The notes: generated by a model not told the origin, from the sequence alone. A stretch of DNA of 64,000 bases from Candidatus Omnitrophica bacterium UBA6210 (GCA_002421805.1 DISM01000001.1:344902-408901), one strand, 5' to 3'. Counted from the stretch's first letter, positions 10,851-19,904 are shown. Numbers and translations are program-made.

Positions 10851-11786
10851 ATGTTGAGAAAACCGGGAGTTCTTCTGCTGGTTTTGGTGATGGTCCTTGC
10901 GTTTGTCGGATGCGATCAGTTGAAGGGGGCGTTCCAGACCTCGCTTGGATCAACGAAGACGGCCGCGACCGCGGAGACAGGGCAGCAGACGGCACAGCCT
11001 GTTTACGGGACGGTGCTCGCCAAAGTGAACGGGGACACGATCACCCTGGAGAGCTTTGACGAGAAGGTCAAAAATCTGCAGGCGCTTTCTCCCGAGATCA
11101 AGATCAACACCCCTGAGGCCAAGAAGAGCTACCTGAACGATCTCATCACCCAAGAGTTGATTTACCAGGACGCCAAGTCGAGGGGCATTGAAAAACAAAA
11201 AGATGTTAAGGACGCCGTCGAGGAATTCAGAAAAGGCGTCATGGCCCGGCAGCTAATCATGGACGAGACGAAAGGCATCACCGTCGAGCCGTCCGAGATA
11301 GAGGCGTTTTACAACCAGTACAAGCAGGCGTTTGCTTCGGCCAGGCAGGTGCATGCCAGAGAGATCGTCGTGTCGTCGGAGCAGGCGGCCAAGGATATCC
11401 TCATCCAGCTTTTGCAGGGCGGCGACTTTGCAGCGATCGCCAAGGAGCGCTCGATCGATGCGTCCGCATCAAAAGGCGGCGACCTGGGGACCGTCAATTC
11501 CGCGGAGCAGTTCGACAAGTTCAACGAAGTGACCGCTACGCTTGATGCCGGCCAGGTGAGCCCGATCTTCAAGGGGCCGAAAGGTTATTATATCGTCAAG
11601 GTGGAAGAGGTGAAAGGCGGCCAGATCCCGCAGCTGACGGATACGCTTCCCGATTCGAACATGACGGTTTACGACCAGATCAAGAACGGCCTGTTGCAGC
11701 AAAAGCAGGCACAGCGTATTCAGGACCTGACGGACAGGCTCAGGCGCGAAGCCAAGATCGAGATCAAAGAAGAGCTTTTGCGTTGA
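10851..11786 (+). CDS. PpiC/SurA-type peptidyl-prolyl isomerase lipoprotein
   Basis: The protein is a parvulin-type foldase predicted to be anchored to a membrane on the periplasmic side. The 311 residues begin with a lipoprotein signal (VLLLVLVMVLAFVGC; Cys about residue 22). They continue with a SurA-like N-terminal helical domain (about 60-150, VLAKVNGDTITLESFDEKV) and a parvulin domain (about 165-260: ARQVHAREIVV, GGDFAAIAKERSID, KGGDLGTV, GPKGYYIVKVEE), ending in a basic helical tail. A ribosome binding site AGAAGGAG is followed by ATG 10851. It precedes cpaB by 87 nt and may help fold secretin, pilin or giant-protein domains; that link is only by position. Confidence 0.88.
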   Translation: MLRKPGVLLLVLVMVLAFVGCDQLKGAFQTSLGSTKTAATAETGQQTAQPVYGTVLAKVNGDTITLESFDEKVKNLQALSPEIKINTPEAKKSYLNDLITQELIYQDAKSRGIEKQKDVKDAVEEFRKGVMARQLIMDETKGITVEPSEIEAFYNQYKQAFASARQVHAREIVVSSEQAAKDILIQLLQGGDFAAIAKERSIDASASKGGDLGTVNSAEQFDKFNEVTATLDAGQVSPIFKGPKGYYIVKVEEVKGGQIPQLTDTLPDSNMTVYDQIKNGLLQQKQAQRIQDLTDRLRREAKIEIKEELLR

Positions 11787-11873
11787 TCTCTCGCAGAAAT
11801 CCCCGGGCCTGGAGGCGCGCACGGATAGTTTTTTGCGGTTCCGGCAACAGGGTTTCACCAGGAGATAGCCCAC

Positions 11874-12758
11874 GTGGATAAGAGAAAACTCAGCATTATT
11901 CTTGCGGTCGTTCTGGCGCTTGTCGCCGTCGTGATGGTGAGGAATTATATCTCCCAGACGGAAAAGAAATATATCAAAGAGGAAAAGAAGGCCTACGTGC
12001 TGGTTGCCACGCAACCTATCGCCGCGGGCGCGACGATTGACGAGTCCATGATGAAGATGGAGGCGATCCCCGAGAAATACGTCCAGCCCAACGCGATCAA
12101 TTCGCCCAGCCTCGCCGCCGGACGGCGCGCGGCCGCAGCCATCGCGCCCGGCGAGCAGGTCATGACGACCAAGCTGACCCTGGCTGTGAAAGATACGAGT
12201 CTGGCCATGCGCACGCCTCAAGGCAAGCGCGCCATCACGATCACGGTGCCGTTTTTGGCGGCCGTCGGCGGAAAGATCCGCCCGGGAGATTACGTGGACG
12301 TGATCGGAACATTTCCGTATAACGCACAGGTGGACGGCCGGACAGTCACCGAGATGGTGAGCGTCACCTTGTTTCAGAACGTGCTTGTGTTGGGCGTGGA
12401 GGGAGGCATGAATATCCCGGCGCAAAGAGGGCAGGCCGCCACCGCCCCCACCGACCTGATCATTATGCTGGCGTTGACGCCGAGGGAAGCGGCGCTTTTG
12501 TCGTTTGCGCTGGAACAGAAGGCGTCTTTGAGGATGATCTTGAGGCCGCCTTTGGAAACGGCGATCGAGCCCGTTCCTCCCGTCGAGGTTAATGCCCTCT
12601 GGCAATATGTTTTCAGCAACTTGGGCCAGGAGTTCATGGCGACCAAGGAAGAGCCTGCGGCCATGAAACCCCAGGAGAAAAAACAGGAAGCGCCGGCGCC
12701 TCCGACCGTCGAGATCTACAGGGGCACGGAAAAGTCCAACATGATCATGAACAAGTAG
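11874..12758 (+). CDS. cpaB: CpaB/RcpC Tad pilus assembly protein
   Basis: CpaB is a periplasmic inner-membrane protein of the Tad (Flp) pilus machine. The 294-residue product has one N-terminal membrane anchor (LSIILAVVLALVAVVMV, residues 5-21), an SAF-type domain (about 40-105: VLVATQPIAAGATIDESMM, AIAPGEQVMTTKL) and the RcpC-like core (about 120-220: GKRAITITVPFLAAVGGKIRPGDYVDVIGTF). The tail is rich in Glu, Lys and Pro. Translation begins at GTG 11874 after AGGAG (11860-11864). The secretin follows directly, as in other tad loci. Confidence 0.9.
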   Translation: MDKRKLSIILAVVLALVAVVMVRNYISQTEKKYIKEEKKAYVLVATQPIAAGATIDESMMKMEAIPEKYVQPNAINSPSLAAGRRAAAAIAPGEQVMTTKLTLAVKDTSLAMRTPQGKRAITITVPFLAAVGGKIRPGDYVDVIGTFPYNAQVDGRTVTEMVSVTLFQNVLVLGVEGGMNIPAQRGQAATAPTDLIIMLALTPREAALLSFALEQKASLRMILRPPLETAIEPVPPVEVNALWQYVFSNLGQEFMATKEEPAAMKPQEKKQEAPAPPTVEIYRGTEKSNMIMNK

Positions 12759-12764
12759 CCTTTG

Positions 12765-14354
12765 ATGAAAAGAATCAAAAACGTCGCACTTCTTTTATCG
12801 GCAGTCGTTGCGTTTCTGGCCGGGGCCTTGTGCGTCCCGGAGCAGGTGCGCAGCGAATTTTTATTCAACGATTATGATACGGCCAGGCAGCTGGATATCG
12901 TGATCGGCGAATCCAAGGTTGTTGAGGTCGCCAACCCCAAAAGGATCGCGATCGGCGACCCGAAGATCGCCGATGTCGTCGGCGCCAGCCGGACGGAGAT
13001 CCTTGTTTCCGCCAAGGCGGCGGGGGAGACGAACCTTCAGATATGGGACGATTACGGCCAGCGCGAAGTGTTCGTGCGGGTTTTTGAAGAAGACCTGGGC
13101 AAGCTCAAGAAACGCCTCGAAGACCTCTTCGCTACGGCGGGCCTGCGCGGCGTCTATTTTCAGGTGGGCGAACAGGAGAGAAAGGTCTTTGTCCTGGGTG
13201 AGGTGCCCCTGCGCAAAAAGGATGTCGTGACCCAGCTTCTCGAGAACTTTCGCAACCGCATCATCGACCTCGTGACATTTAAAGAGGACAATCCTTTGGT
13301 CGAGATCGACGTCCAGGTCATGGAGATCGCCAAGACCGTCATTGACAAGCTTGGCATCAGCTGGTCGCAGTCCTTGACGTTTAACGAAGCGACGCCGGGG
13401 AGTCACACGTTGATCCGTCAGGCCGCCGACCTCATGAAGGCGGTCGGGCAGTCGCATTTCGACCGGACCGCCCTGACGGCGACGCTCAATATCCTCGAGC
13501 AGGACAACCTGGCGCGGACCCTGGCGCGCCCCAAGCTTGTCGCCTTGAGCGGCAAAGAGGCCAAGATCCTCGTCGGAGGAGAAGTCCCCATCCTGTCGAG
13601 CGTCAGCGTTTCCAGCGGCACGACCACCACCGCCGTCGATTACGTCGAATACGGCATCAAGCTCAATATCAAGCCCGAGGTCAAAGAGACCGGGGACATT
13701 CAGTGCGGATTGGAGATCGAGATCAAGACGATCGACTCCTCGACAGCGCTTACTGTGCAGACCGGCGAGAGCATTTCAACGACCACCCCGGGGTTTAAGA
13801 CGCGCACCGTGTCCTCGGAACTCTACCTGAAGAACAATGAGACGGTTTTCTTGGCCGGCCTCATCGACAACGAGCAGAGCAACAATCTCCAGCAGGTCCC
13901 CGGGCTGGGCAACATACCGATCTTCGGGGCGCTCTTCCGGTCCAAGAATTTCCAGATCGGTGATACCGAGCTTGTGGTCTCCCTGACGCCCAAGGTCGTC
14001 CGCTACGGAGATATGCTGCAGGACGTCGAGTCGGCCAATAGAGGCCAGGCGGCCCCGGACGAAGAACCCGCCGATACCTATATGCGCACCGTCCAGGAGA
14101 CGATCATCAAGAACGTCTCCTATCCCGTCGAGGCGCAGCGCGCGAACCTTTCAGGCGAAGTGGTGTTGAGCCTTCACTTGCTTTCCAACGGCCAGCTGAT
14201 CGGCGTCATGGTGAGCGAGTCATCGGGCCATAAACTTCTGGACAAGGCCGCTGTTTATACGGTCAAGAGACTGGCGCCCTACCCGGCGTTTCCCAAGGGG
14301 CTTCTGCTCAAAGAGATATGGGTTGAAGTGCCTATCACGTATCAAATGAACTAA
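12765..14354 (+). CDS. cpaC: CpaC/RcpA-type secretin with C-terminal TonB-like domain
   Basis: CpaC is the outer-membrane secretin channel of the Tad pilus. The 529-residue protein has a signal peptide, the pilus N-terminal domain (about 35-110: IVIGESKVVEVANPKRIAIG), a BON-like segment and the secretin core (about 185-420: LVEIDVQVMEIAKTVIDKLGISW, ARPKLVALSGKEAKILVGGEVP, VPGLGNIPIFGALFRS, ELVVSLTPKVV). Unusually, residues about 445-529 form a TonB C-terminal domain: YPVEAQRANLSGEVVLSLHL, LIGVMVSESSGHKLLDKAAV, YPAFPKGL and WVEVPITYQ. TonB domains normally contact outer-membrane receptors. The start may be TTG 12762 or ATG 12765; ATG is preferred. Confidence 0.9.
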   Translation: MKRIKNVALLLSAVVAFLAGALCVPEQVRSEFLFNDYDTARQLDIVIGESKVVEVANPKRIAIGDPKIADVVGASRTEILVSAKAAGETNLQIWDDYGQREVFVRVFEEDLGKLKKRLEDLFATAGLRGVYFQVGEQERKVFVLGEVPLRKKDVVTQLLENFRNRIIDLVTFKEDNPLVEIDVQVMEIAKTVIDKLGISWSQSLTFNEATPGSHTLIRQAADLMKAVGQSHFDRTALTATLNILEQDNLARTLARPKLVALSGKEAKILVGGEVPILSSVSVSSGTTTTAVDYVEYGIKLNIKPEVKETGDIQCGLEIEIKTIDSSTALTVQTGESISTTTPGFKTRTVSSELYLKNNETVFLAGLIDNEQSNNLQQVPGLGNIPIFGALFRSKNFQIGDTELVVSLTPKVVRYGDMLQDVESANRGQAAPDEEPADTYMRTVQETIIKNVSYPVEAQRANLSGEVVLSLHLLSNGQLIGVMVSESSGHKLLDKAAVYTVKRLAPYPAFPKGLLLKEIWVEVPITYQMN

Positions 14355-14370
14355 AGACCTGGGTTGAACC

Positions 14371-16602
14371 ATGGCAGATAATACTCCTACACCTGCTCCT
14401 GCTGTTCCTGCTGCTCCTGCGCCCGCATTGGGCAACATCATTACGATTTTCAGCACCAAAGGAGGCGTCGGCAAGACGCTTTTGGCGGTCAACCTCGCGA
14501 TCGCCCTCGCGCAGGAGGGCAAGCGCGTGGCGCTCCTGGACATGGACCTTCAGGCGATCCAGGACATGGCGCGCATGATCGACGCAACTCCCCAGTATTC
14601 CATCTTCGACATCATCTCCATCCTCGAAAAGATCGAACAGGCGGGCAACATCAAGAATTACATGACGCTGGTCAGCACCGCCGGCATTGATTTCCTTCCG
14701 GCGATCACGCGGCCCAAGCAGTCGCCCCACATCACCGGCGACCGCATCGGCAAGATCGCGGCGATGTTGGCGCCGTACTATGACTTTATCATTGTCGACG
14801 GGGGAAGGGCCTTCACCGACAGCCTGATCAGTATTTTTAACCGCTCCAACCTTATCCTTTTCATCGTGACCCCGGACATCCTTTCGGTCTACGAGACGCG
14901 CTGGGGCCTGGACGTGCTGCAGTCGTTGCACTTCCCGCTCAAGATGATCAAGCTTCTTTTGAACCGCGCAGAGAGCAAGTCGGGCCTGTCGTGGCAGGAA
15001 GTCAAGCTCGCGCTTCCCTGTGAGATCATCTCCAGCATCCCTTCGGACGGGCGCGTCGTCGGGCTGGCCCTGAACCGCGGCGTCCCTGTCGTGATCGACA
15101 GCCCGTCCAGCCGCGTCAGCGCCGGGATCAAAAAATTCGCACAGGAGCTGATCACCAACCAATCGCTTTATATCGCCCACAAGGAAGTAGCGGACCTGCG
15201 CTCCATCAAAAAGGAAGACGTGCCGGCGGCCGGCACCTTCTGGGACATGATGGGTTTGTCGGACAAGGTCAAGTGGATCAAGCCCATTGAGCAGGAAGAC
15301 GAGATCCTGCGCCTCAAAAGACGCATTCACGCGCGCCTGATCGAAGAGCTCGATTTGAAGCGCCTGGATATGGAATTGATCAATAATCCCAAGAAAGCCA
15401 AGGAGCTCAGGGAGAAGGCGGAGAAGATCATCACCAATCTCCTCGCGGACGAGACGGGCGCATTCCTTTCGAGCCTTGAGGTCAGGGAAAAACTCGTCAA
15501 AGAGATCGCCGACGAAGCCCTCGGCCTGGGTCCCTTAGAAGAGCTCCTGCGGGACCCGGACATCTCCGATATCATGGTAAACAATAAAGACCAGGTCTAT
15601 ATTGAAAAACACGGGCGCGTCGAGCTAACGAGCAAAAAGTTCATTTCCGACGACCAGGTGAAGGTCGTCATCGAGCGCATCATTGCGCCCCTGGGCCGGC
15701 GCATCGACGAATCCGTGCCGATGGTGGATGCGCGCCTTCCCGACGGTTCGCGTGTCAACGCGATCATCCCGCCCCTGTCTTTGACGGGCCCGACCCTGAC
15801 GATCAGAAAGTTTGCGCGCGAACACTTCACGATCGAAGACCTCATCGCGCGTTTCGGGAGCCTGGACCGCGACGTCGCGGATTTCCTGGCCGCCTGCGTT
15901 CTCTCCAGGAAGAACATCATTGTTTCGGGCGGAACAGGTTCCGGTAAAACGACATTTCTGAACATCCTCTCGGATTTTATTCCCTCGACCGAGCGCATCG
16001 TCACCATCGAGGACGCGGCGGAATTGAAACTGAACCAGGAACATTGGGTGCGCCTGGAATCCAGGCCTCCCAATATTGAAGGCAAGGGCGCTATCTCGAT
16101 CCGCGACCTTTTCCGTAACTGCCTGCGTATGCGGCCCGACCGTATCGTCATCGGCGAGTGCCGCGGCGGCGAGGCGCTGGACATGCTCCAGGCCATGAAC
16201 ACGGGCCACGACGGCTCCCTGACGACCATCCACGCCAATTCTACCCGCGACGTGTTGACCCGCCTGGATTCCATGATCCTGATGAGCGGCGTCGAGCTCC
16301 CCATCCGCGCCATCCGCGAGATGACAGCATCCGCCATTGACATCGTCATCCAGACAGCCAGGCTGTCCGACGGAACGAGAAAGATCACCCAGGTGACGGA
16401 GGTCGCCGGGATGGACGACGAACTCCATATCAAGTTCGCCGACATCTTCCAGTTCAAGCAGATGGCGATCGACCGTGATACGGGAAAGGTCATCGGCGAA
16501 TTTACGGCCACCGGGCACGTCCCCAGTTTTTACGAAGAGCTTATTACCCGCGGCATCCACCTCTCTTCAGATATCTTCAAGGTGAAACAGCTTCCAAAAT
16601 AA
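14371..16602 (+). CDS. Fused CpaE-like and CpaF ATPases (Tad pilus motor)
   Basis: One 743-residue protein joins two Tad ATPases that are usually separate. Residues 1-20 are a Pro/Ala linker. Residues about 21-270 are a MinD/CpaE-type ATPase with the deviant Walker A KGGVGKT (residues 30-36), LLDMDLQ and FIIVDGG. After a helical linker (about 310-370), residues about 375-740 are the CpaF/TadA secretion ATPase. This has an N-terminal domain (LGPLEELLRDPDISDIMVNN), Walker A GGTGSGKT (520-527), the Asp box TIEDAAELKL, Walker B RIVIGECRGGEALDMLQAM and the His box GHDGSLTTIHANS. The CpaE response-regulator domain is absent. There is no internal stop or frameshift, so it is a real fusion. It should power pilin assembly at the inner membrane and couple polar positioning to the motor. 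Confidence 0.92.
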   Translation: MADNTPTPAPAVPAAPAPALGNIITIFSTKGGVGKTLLAVNLAIALAQEGKRVALLDMDLQAIQDMARMIDATPQYSIFDIISILEKIEQAGNIKNYMTLVSTAGIDFLPAITRPKQSPHITGDRIGKIAAMLAPYYDFIIVDGGRAFTDSLISIFNRSNLILFIVTPDILSVYETRWGLDVLQSLHFPLKMIKLLLNRAESKSGLSWQEVKLALPCEIISSIPSDGRVVGLALNRGVPVVIDSPSSRVSAGIKKFAQELITNQSLYIAHKEVADLRSIKKEDVPAAGTFWDMMGLSDKVKWIKPIEQEDEILRLKRRIHARLIEELDLKRLDMELINNPKKAKELREKAEKIITNLLADETGAFLSSLEVREKLVKEIADEALGLGPLEELLRDPDISDIMVNNKDQVYIEKHGRVELTSKKFISDDQVKVVIERIIAPLGRRIDESVPMVDARLPDGSRVNAIIPPLSLTGPTLTIRKFAREHFTIEDLIARFGSLDRDVADFLAACVLSRKNIIVSGGTGSGKTTFLNILSDFIPSTERIVTIEDAAELKLNQEHWVRLESRPPNIEGKGAISIRDLFRNCLRMRPDRIVIGECRGGEALDMLQAMNTGHDGSLTTIHANSTRDVLTRLDSMILMSGVELPIRAIREMTASAIDIVIQTARLSDGTRKITQVTEVAGMDDELHIKFADIFQFKQMAIDRDTGKVIGEFTATGHVPSFYEELITRGIHLSSDIFKVKQLPK

Positions 16603-17338
16603 CCCCCTTTTTCTCCGGCACACCATTTGCTTTTTGCCTTGTATCAGAAATGGATCCTTGATTGGCATGTCCTGTTCTCGGTGCGGCCTGGCTGCAAAGA
16701 CGGCTTATTCCAGGACGTCAGGAAACCCAAGGCTCACCCTCTGCCGGTTTTTAGCTCTTGCCCGCGATCACATTAGCAGCTGACAGTCTGCAAACGTTAA
16801 CATACGCCTTGCGTCCTCAAGCCGGTGTTTGATATAATGCTCCGAGATTTCAATTCAGGCACTATTTCGGGCCCCCTGCTTGCGATTTCAATCATTTCAG
16901 GTCGCGGTTTTAATCCTGGAACATTGTGCTATGCCTGTCAAAAGATGCCATGGCCCGACATGTATCCTTTGAAGCCCCGATGAGCGGGCCCGGCAGGCAG
17001 GAAACAAGGAAATAAACATTACTCCTCGTGCAAGTAGCTGAAAATATCTGTCTGCACCCAGCCCTCGCTCGGCCCGGAGACCGGGCCAAGCTCGGACGGG
17101 TGGCCGCAGAAAACGGCACGCCGGCCCATCCGATGGGACCGGGTGGAGGAGTTAACCCAGAAAGGGTAGGCCTCCGCATGCCGCAGGAAGCGGCACCTCG
17201 CTTTAATAGGACAAGCGGGTGCGTCCCGCTGGTCGGGTAACCACATAGCGGAGGGTCTAACCCAGAAAGGGTAGACCTCCGCAATACCGAATAAGCGGAG
17301 GGTCTAATTCTGCCAGAGGCAGGATTAAGGAGGGTTTG
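16603..17338. repeat. Gene-poor region with nested-hairpin repeats
   Basis: No credible gene occurs in these 736 nt. A promoter-like pair, TTGCGT (16809-16814) and TATAAT (16833-16838), starts a possible untranslated transcript. From about 16930 there are nested pairings (GCCTGTC with GGCAGGC; TGGCCC with GGGCC). From 17070 to 17335 there is a block of related hairpins: CCCGGAGACCGGG, AACCCAGAAAGGGTAGGCCTCC (twice, in two pieces), GCCGCAGGAAGCGGC and GCGGAGGGTCTAA. The same modules recur at 7590-7672 and 27829-27921. Confidence 0.6.
16809..16838 (+). promoter_or_regulatory. Possible promoter for the DUF192 region
   Basis: TTGCGT, an 18-nt spacer and a perfect TATAAT. The transcript would carry a leader of nearly 500 nt full of hairpins before the DUF192 gene, or would be a non-coding RNA. 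Confidence 0.4.
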
Positions 17339-17704
17339 ATGGTCCAGGAGGCCTTGTTTAGGGCTATAGTCCAAGAAACCGGGATGGTGCTTGCAGACAG
17401 GATATCCATTGCTGACTCACCAGCCGCCCGGGCCAGGGGGTTATTGGGCAGAATGGGGCTGGAAGATGGCCAAGGCCTTCTGATCAAGCCATGCAGCTCT
17501 ATACACATGTTTTTCATGAAATTCCCCATAGATGTTCTATTCTTGGCCAGGGATGGCAGGGTCATTAAGATGATCAGAGGGCTGAAGCCATGGCGATTAT
17601 GTGGGTGTTGGTTTGGGTGTTATATGGTTCTAGAGCTTAAGGAAGGAGTCTTGACTAGTTCAGGTTTGCTGACTAAAAAGCACATAAATCTGATTGAAAA
17701 ATAA
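17339..17704 (+). CDS. DUF192 family protein
   Basis: This is a 121-residue protein with the DUF192 pattern: LADRISIADSPAARARGLLG, then GLLIKPCSSIHMFFMKFPID, VLFLARDGRVIKMIRGLKPW and YMVLELKEGVL. DUF192 domains are small beta barrels that often lie beside Tad pilus genes or carry export signals; their biochemical role is not settled. This copy lacks a signal peptide. An AAGGAGGG ribosome binding site (17328-17335) precedes ATG 17339. It lies between the ATPase gene and the pilin cluster, separated from both by repeat-rich or low-GC DNA. Confidence 0.8.
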   Translation: MVQEALFRAIVQETGMVLADRISIADSPAARARGLLGRMGLEDGQGLLIKPCSSIHMFFMKFPIDVLFLARDGRVIKMIRGLKPWRLCGCWFGCYMVLELKEGVLTSSGLLTKKHINLIEK

Positions 17705-17765
17705 TGTCCAGCATGTAAATCTGTTTTACATAACTTATTTTAATATAAAAGCTAATAGAAAATAA

Positions 17766-19331
17766 ATGTCCAAATCTATTAAGTTCAACCAGAACGTTAG
17801 GCGCTTTATACTTGAAACACGCAAACGCAATTCAGACTATGGCGTAAGAAAGCTTGCTGATCTTGCTTTTAGCAAGTTTGGTGTAAAAATAAGCAAATCT
17901 ACTGTTAGTAATATTATCAAGTCCGCAAAGCTAAATAAACCGGTGGGGCGAAGCGTATTAAAGGCCTACAGGTTCTCTGGGGAATTGTATGGCGCCGGCT
18001 ATGCCTTTTTTGTAGGCGCCATGCGGCTTTTGGGTATAGGCGAAAAAGTGGCGGCCATATCGTCGGAGATGGGCTTGTGCAAGGGGATCAAACCAGAGAC
18101 GATTCCGTCTCTTGTCGAAGGGTGGCTTCTGGCCAGGGCGATCTATAACGTCCCCCTGGAGAAAATTGCCGGCTATTCGAAAAATGAACTATGGGATATT
18201 ATCGGCTACAAGTTCTCCAGGGCAAATTTCGAAGCCTTCCTTAGCAGGTTTGAATTTTCACAAGATATTGGTAATAAATTAGTTACATATTTTATGAACG
18301 CCATAAAAGACGTGAATTCTATCAAGTTCAGCCTTTCGGATGGGAGTGCTTTCCATGTCGATGCACGGAACTGCTACGTATGGCCAGCCAAGAAAATCCC
18401 TCAAAATTTTTCTTTAAATCTTTTATTTCTTGATAGTTATGTAAATTCATTCATGGAGGCAAAAGAGCCGTTTTTTGTTCTAAGCGCTAATCCTGAGGGC
18501 AGCGCACAGGCTAAAGAGCTCCTGGATTTCATCCTGGCCATGGAAGGTTCTGTTGCGCAAAAGAGGATCCGCAGGGTTGATCTTTTTGGCCCTGACGGAA
18601 GGCCATGTCGCGAGATATCGTTTGTCCTGCCCCTCAGAAGGCGATTTGTGATCGGCTCGGCTCCAGAGATCGGAAAGGCCGCGGGCCCGTTGCAAAAATT
18701 GGGCGGCGCCAATTTTATTTTCGAGCCGTTCGGGAAACTGTTTTTTGTTACAGAAGAAAGCTATAAATTACCACAAACTATTGTAAATAAAGAGGTTATG
18801 ATAAGAAGAATCGACGTTAAATCTTCGGATCCGTCCTTGAGGGTATCGCTTTTGTCCAATCTTGACCCAAAAGATTGGACCGCCAGCGAGATAGCAGAAA
18901 GCTATTTACGGAGATTCGGCAATTTCCAGGAGTATCTCATGCAGGCCTCCGAATGGGCCAAGAATCCCGGATACGCGGATGAGTTTGTGTCTTCCGGCCG
19001 GTTTCTGGCACACTCCCTGAGGCTCAAAGAAACCAAAGACCTCGAGCATTTATTCGCCTGCCTCGTCGAGATTTGCGATCTTTTTGCGAAGATGAGTTTC
19101 TTGCCGCCGTCGTGCAGGCAATGGAGCCTTTTGAAGACCAGGGAGCTGATTTATAAGCAGCCCGGCACGGTTAAGAGGGAAACTGCTTATGACGTTTTAT
19201 TTAATATATTGAAAACAAAGGAGTTAGAACAAATACGTGTTTTAGAATATGCCTCACTTCTGTTTAATGGCCTCCCTGCCAGCGAGAAGTCAGGACGCAA
19301 GCTCTGGATCTTCCTGACGCCCACAGTTTAG
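17766..19331 (+). CDS. Transposase-like protein with N-terminal helix-turn-helix
   Basis: I do not recognise a named family. The 521-residue protein begins with a basic helix-turn-helix domain (about 8-58: VRRFILETRKRNSDYGVRKL, KISKSTVSNIIKSAK) like those of transposases. A possible DDE-type core follows: Asp in FSLSDGSAFHVDARN, Asp in RRVDLFGPDGRP, and a late WTASEIAESYLRRFGNFQEY, the position and shape of the tyrosine/arginine/glutamate motif of DDE transposases. No terminal inverted repeats are seen around it. Codon use mixes AT-rich and GC-rich stretches. It may be a single-gene insertion in the tad locus, or a transposase-derived regulator; the intact frame is compatible with either. Confidence 0.55.
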   Translation: MSKSIKFNQNVRRFILETRKRNSDYGVRKLADLAFSKFGVKISKSTVSNIIKSAKLNKPVGRSVLKAYRFSGELYGAGYAFFVGAMRLLGIGEKVAAISSEMGLCKGIKPETIPSLVEGWLLARAIYNVPLEKIAGYSKNELWDIIGYKFSRANFEAFLSRFEFSQDIGNKLVTYFMNAIKDVNSIKFSLSDGSAFHVDARNCYVWPAKKIPQNFSLNLLFLDSYVNSFMEAKEPFFVLSANPEGSAQAKELLDFILAMEGSVAQKRIRRVDLFGPDGRPCREISFVLPLRRRFVIGSAPEIGKAAGPLQKLGGANFIFEPFGKLFFVTEESYKLPQTIVNKEVMIRRIDVKSSDPSLRVSLLSNLDPKDWTASEIAESYLRRFGNFQEYLMQASEWAKNPGYADEFVSSGRFLAHSLRLKETKDLEHLFACLVEICDLFAKMSFLPPSCRQWSLLKTRELIYKQPGTVKRETAYDVLFNILKTKELEQIRVLEYASLLFNGLPASEKSGRKLWIFLTPTV

Positions 19332-19435
19332 CCCTTCGAAAATTCCCTTCAAATCCTCTCGGAACTTTTTATGTTACCCCATGAAAAAAATCCAGTTACG
19401 CAAGAAAACGCTTTCTTTTTTCGGGTAAAAATTTG

Positions 19436-19465
19436 TTGACATCATTATAATATATATGATATATT
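19436..19465 (+). promoter_or_regulatory. Strong promoter of the pilin cluster
   Basis: A perfect TTGACA (19436-19441) is followed after 18 nt by TATATT (19460-19465) in a very AT-rich setting. Transcription would start near 19472, leaving a leader of about 185 nt before the first pilin ATG. The leader contains purine-rich and T-rich runs but no riboswitch core I recognise. Confidence 0.7.
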
Positions 19466-19655
19466 TTGGTTGCAAGATCGGTATCGGGTCGACCACGGAA
19501 AAAAGATGAAAAACGCCACGGAAACAAAAAACATTTTTGGGTCTTTTTGTCCCTGCTGGGTTTTTCGGCCGGTTTTCTTGGTAGCCGAATCGCAGAGCGC
19601 TGCAGATTTTAAAGAAAAGCGCGAGCGGTTCGGCAATTTTTTTCTTGGGTTCGTA

Positions 19656-19904
19656 ATGAGTTTAAAAAAGTTCTTAAAAAGATCATGTTGGACAATGCGC
19701 GGTCAGTCGACTGTTGAGTATTTTATTCTCCTGGTTGCGATAGCCGTGCTGACAATTGTGGGAAGTTCTGCGTTTTTTGCAAAAATGCAGAACTCCGGCA
19801 GCTTTGTTTTAAACTACTCTGTCGCTCAGATGAAGCAGGACAATCTGGGCGATTTTTCTTTGAGCGGTGTGACCCCTGGCGGCTGGACGAACACAACCAT
19901 TTGA
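19656..19904 (+). CDS. Flp-type prepilin 1
   Basis: This is a type IVb (Flp) prepilin-like protein. ATG 19656 gives a basic leader MSLKKFLKRSCWTMRG, the cleavage motif G/QSTVEY (Glu at +5, Tyr at +6) and one hydrophobic segment FILLVAIAVLTIVGSSAFF. A Ser/Gly/Thr-rich C-terminus without Cys pairs follows, 82 residues in all. The reading frame is open back to 19470, but the predicted transcription start near 19472 and the leader charge favour 19656; ATG 19695 is another possibility. It is the first gene behind the strong promoter and heads nine successive pilin genes. Confidence 0.75.
   Translation: MSLKKFLKRSCWTMRGQSTVEYFILLVAIAVLTIVGSSAFFAKMQNSGSFVLNYSVAQMKQDNLGDFSLSGVTPGGWTNTTI

Noticed and set aside
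16971..17015. Hammerhead-ribozyme-like CCGATGAG...GAAAC
   Set aside because: The core needs CUGAUGA; here the U is C, and the bases between do not form the required stem II.
16910..17374. A 154-codon minus-strand frame in the repeat block
   Set aside because: It is made of repeat hairpins (SGLDPP, SGLTPP echoes) and overlaps the start of the DUF192 gene.
19472..19655. Possible c-di-GMP (GEMM) riboswitch before the pilins
   Set aside because: Such riboswitches are plausible before pilus genes, but the conserved core blocks and the tetraloop receptor are not present in this leader.
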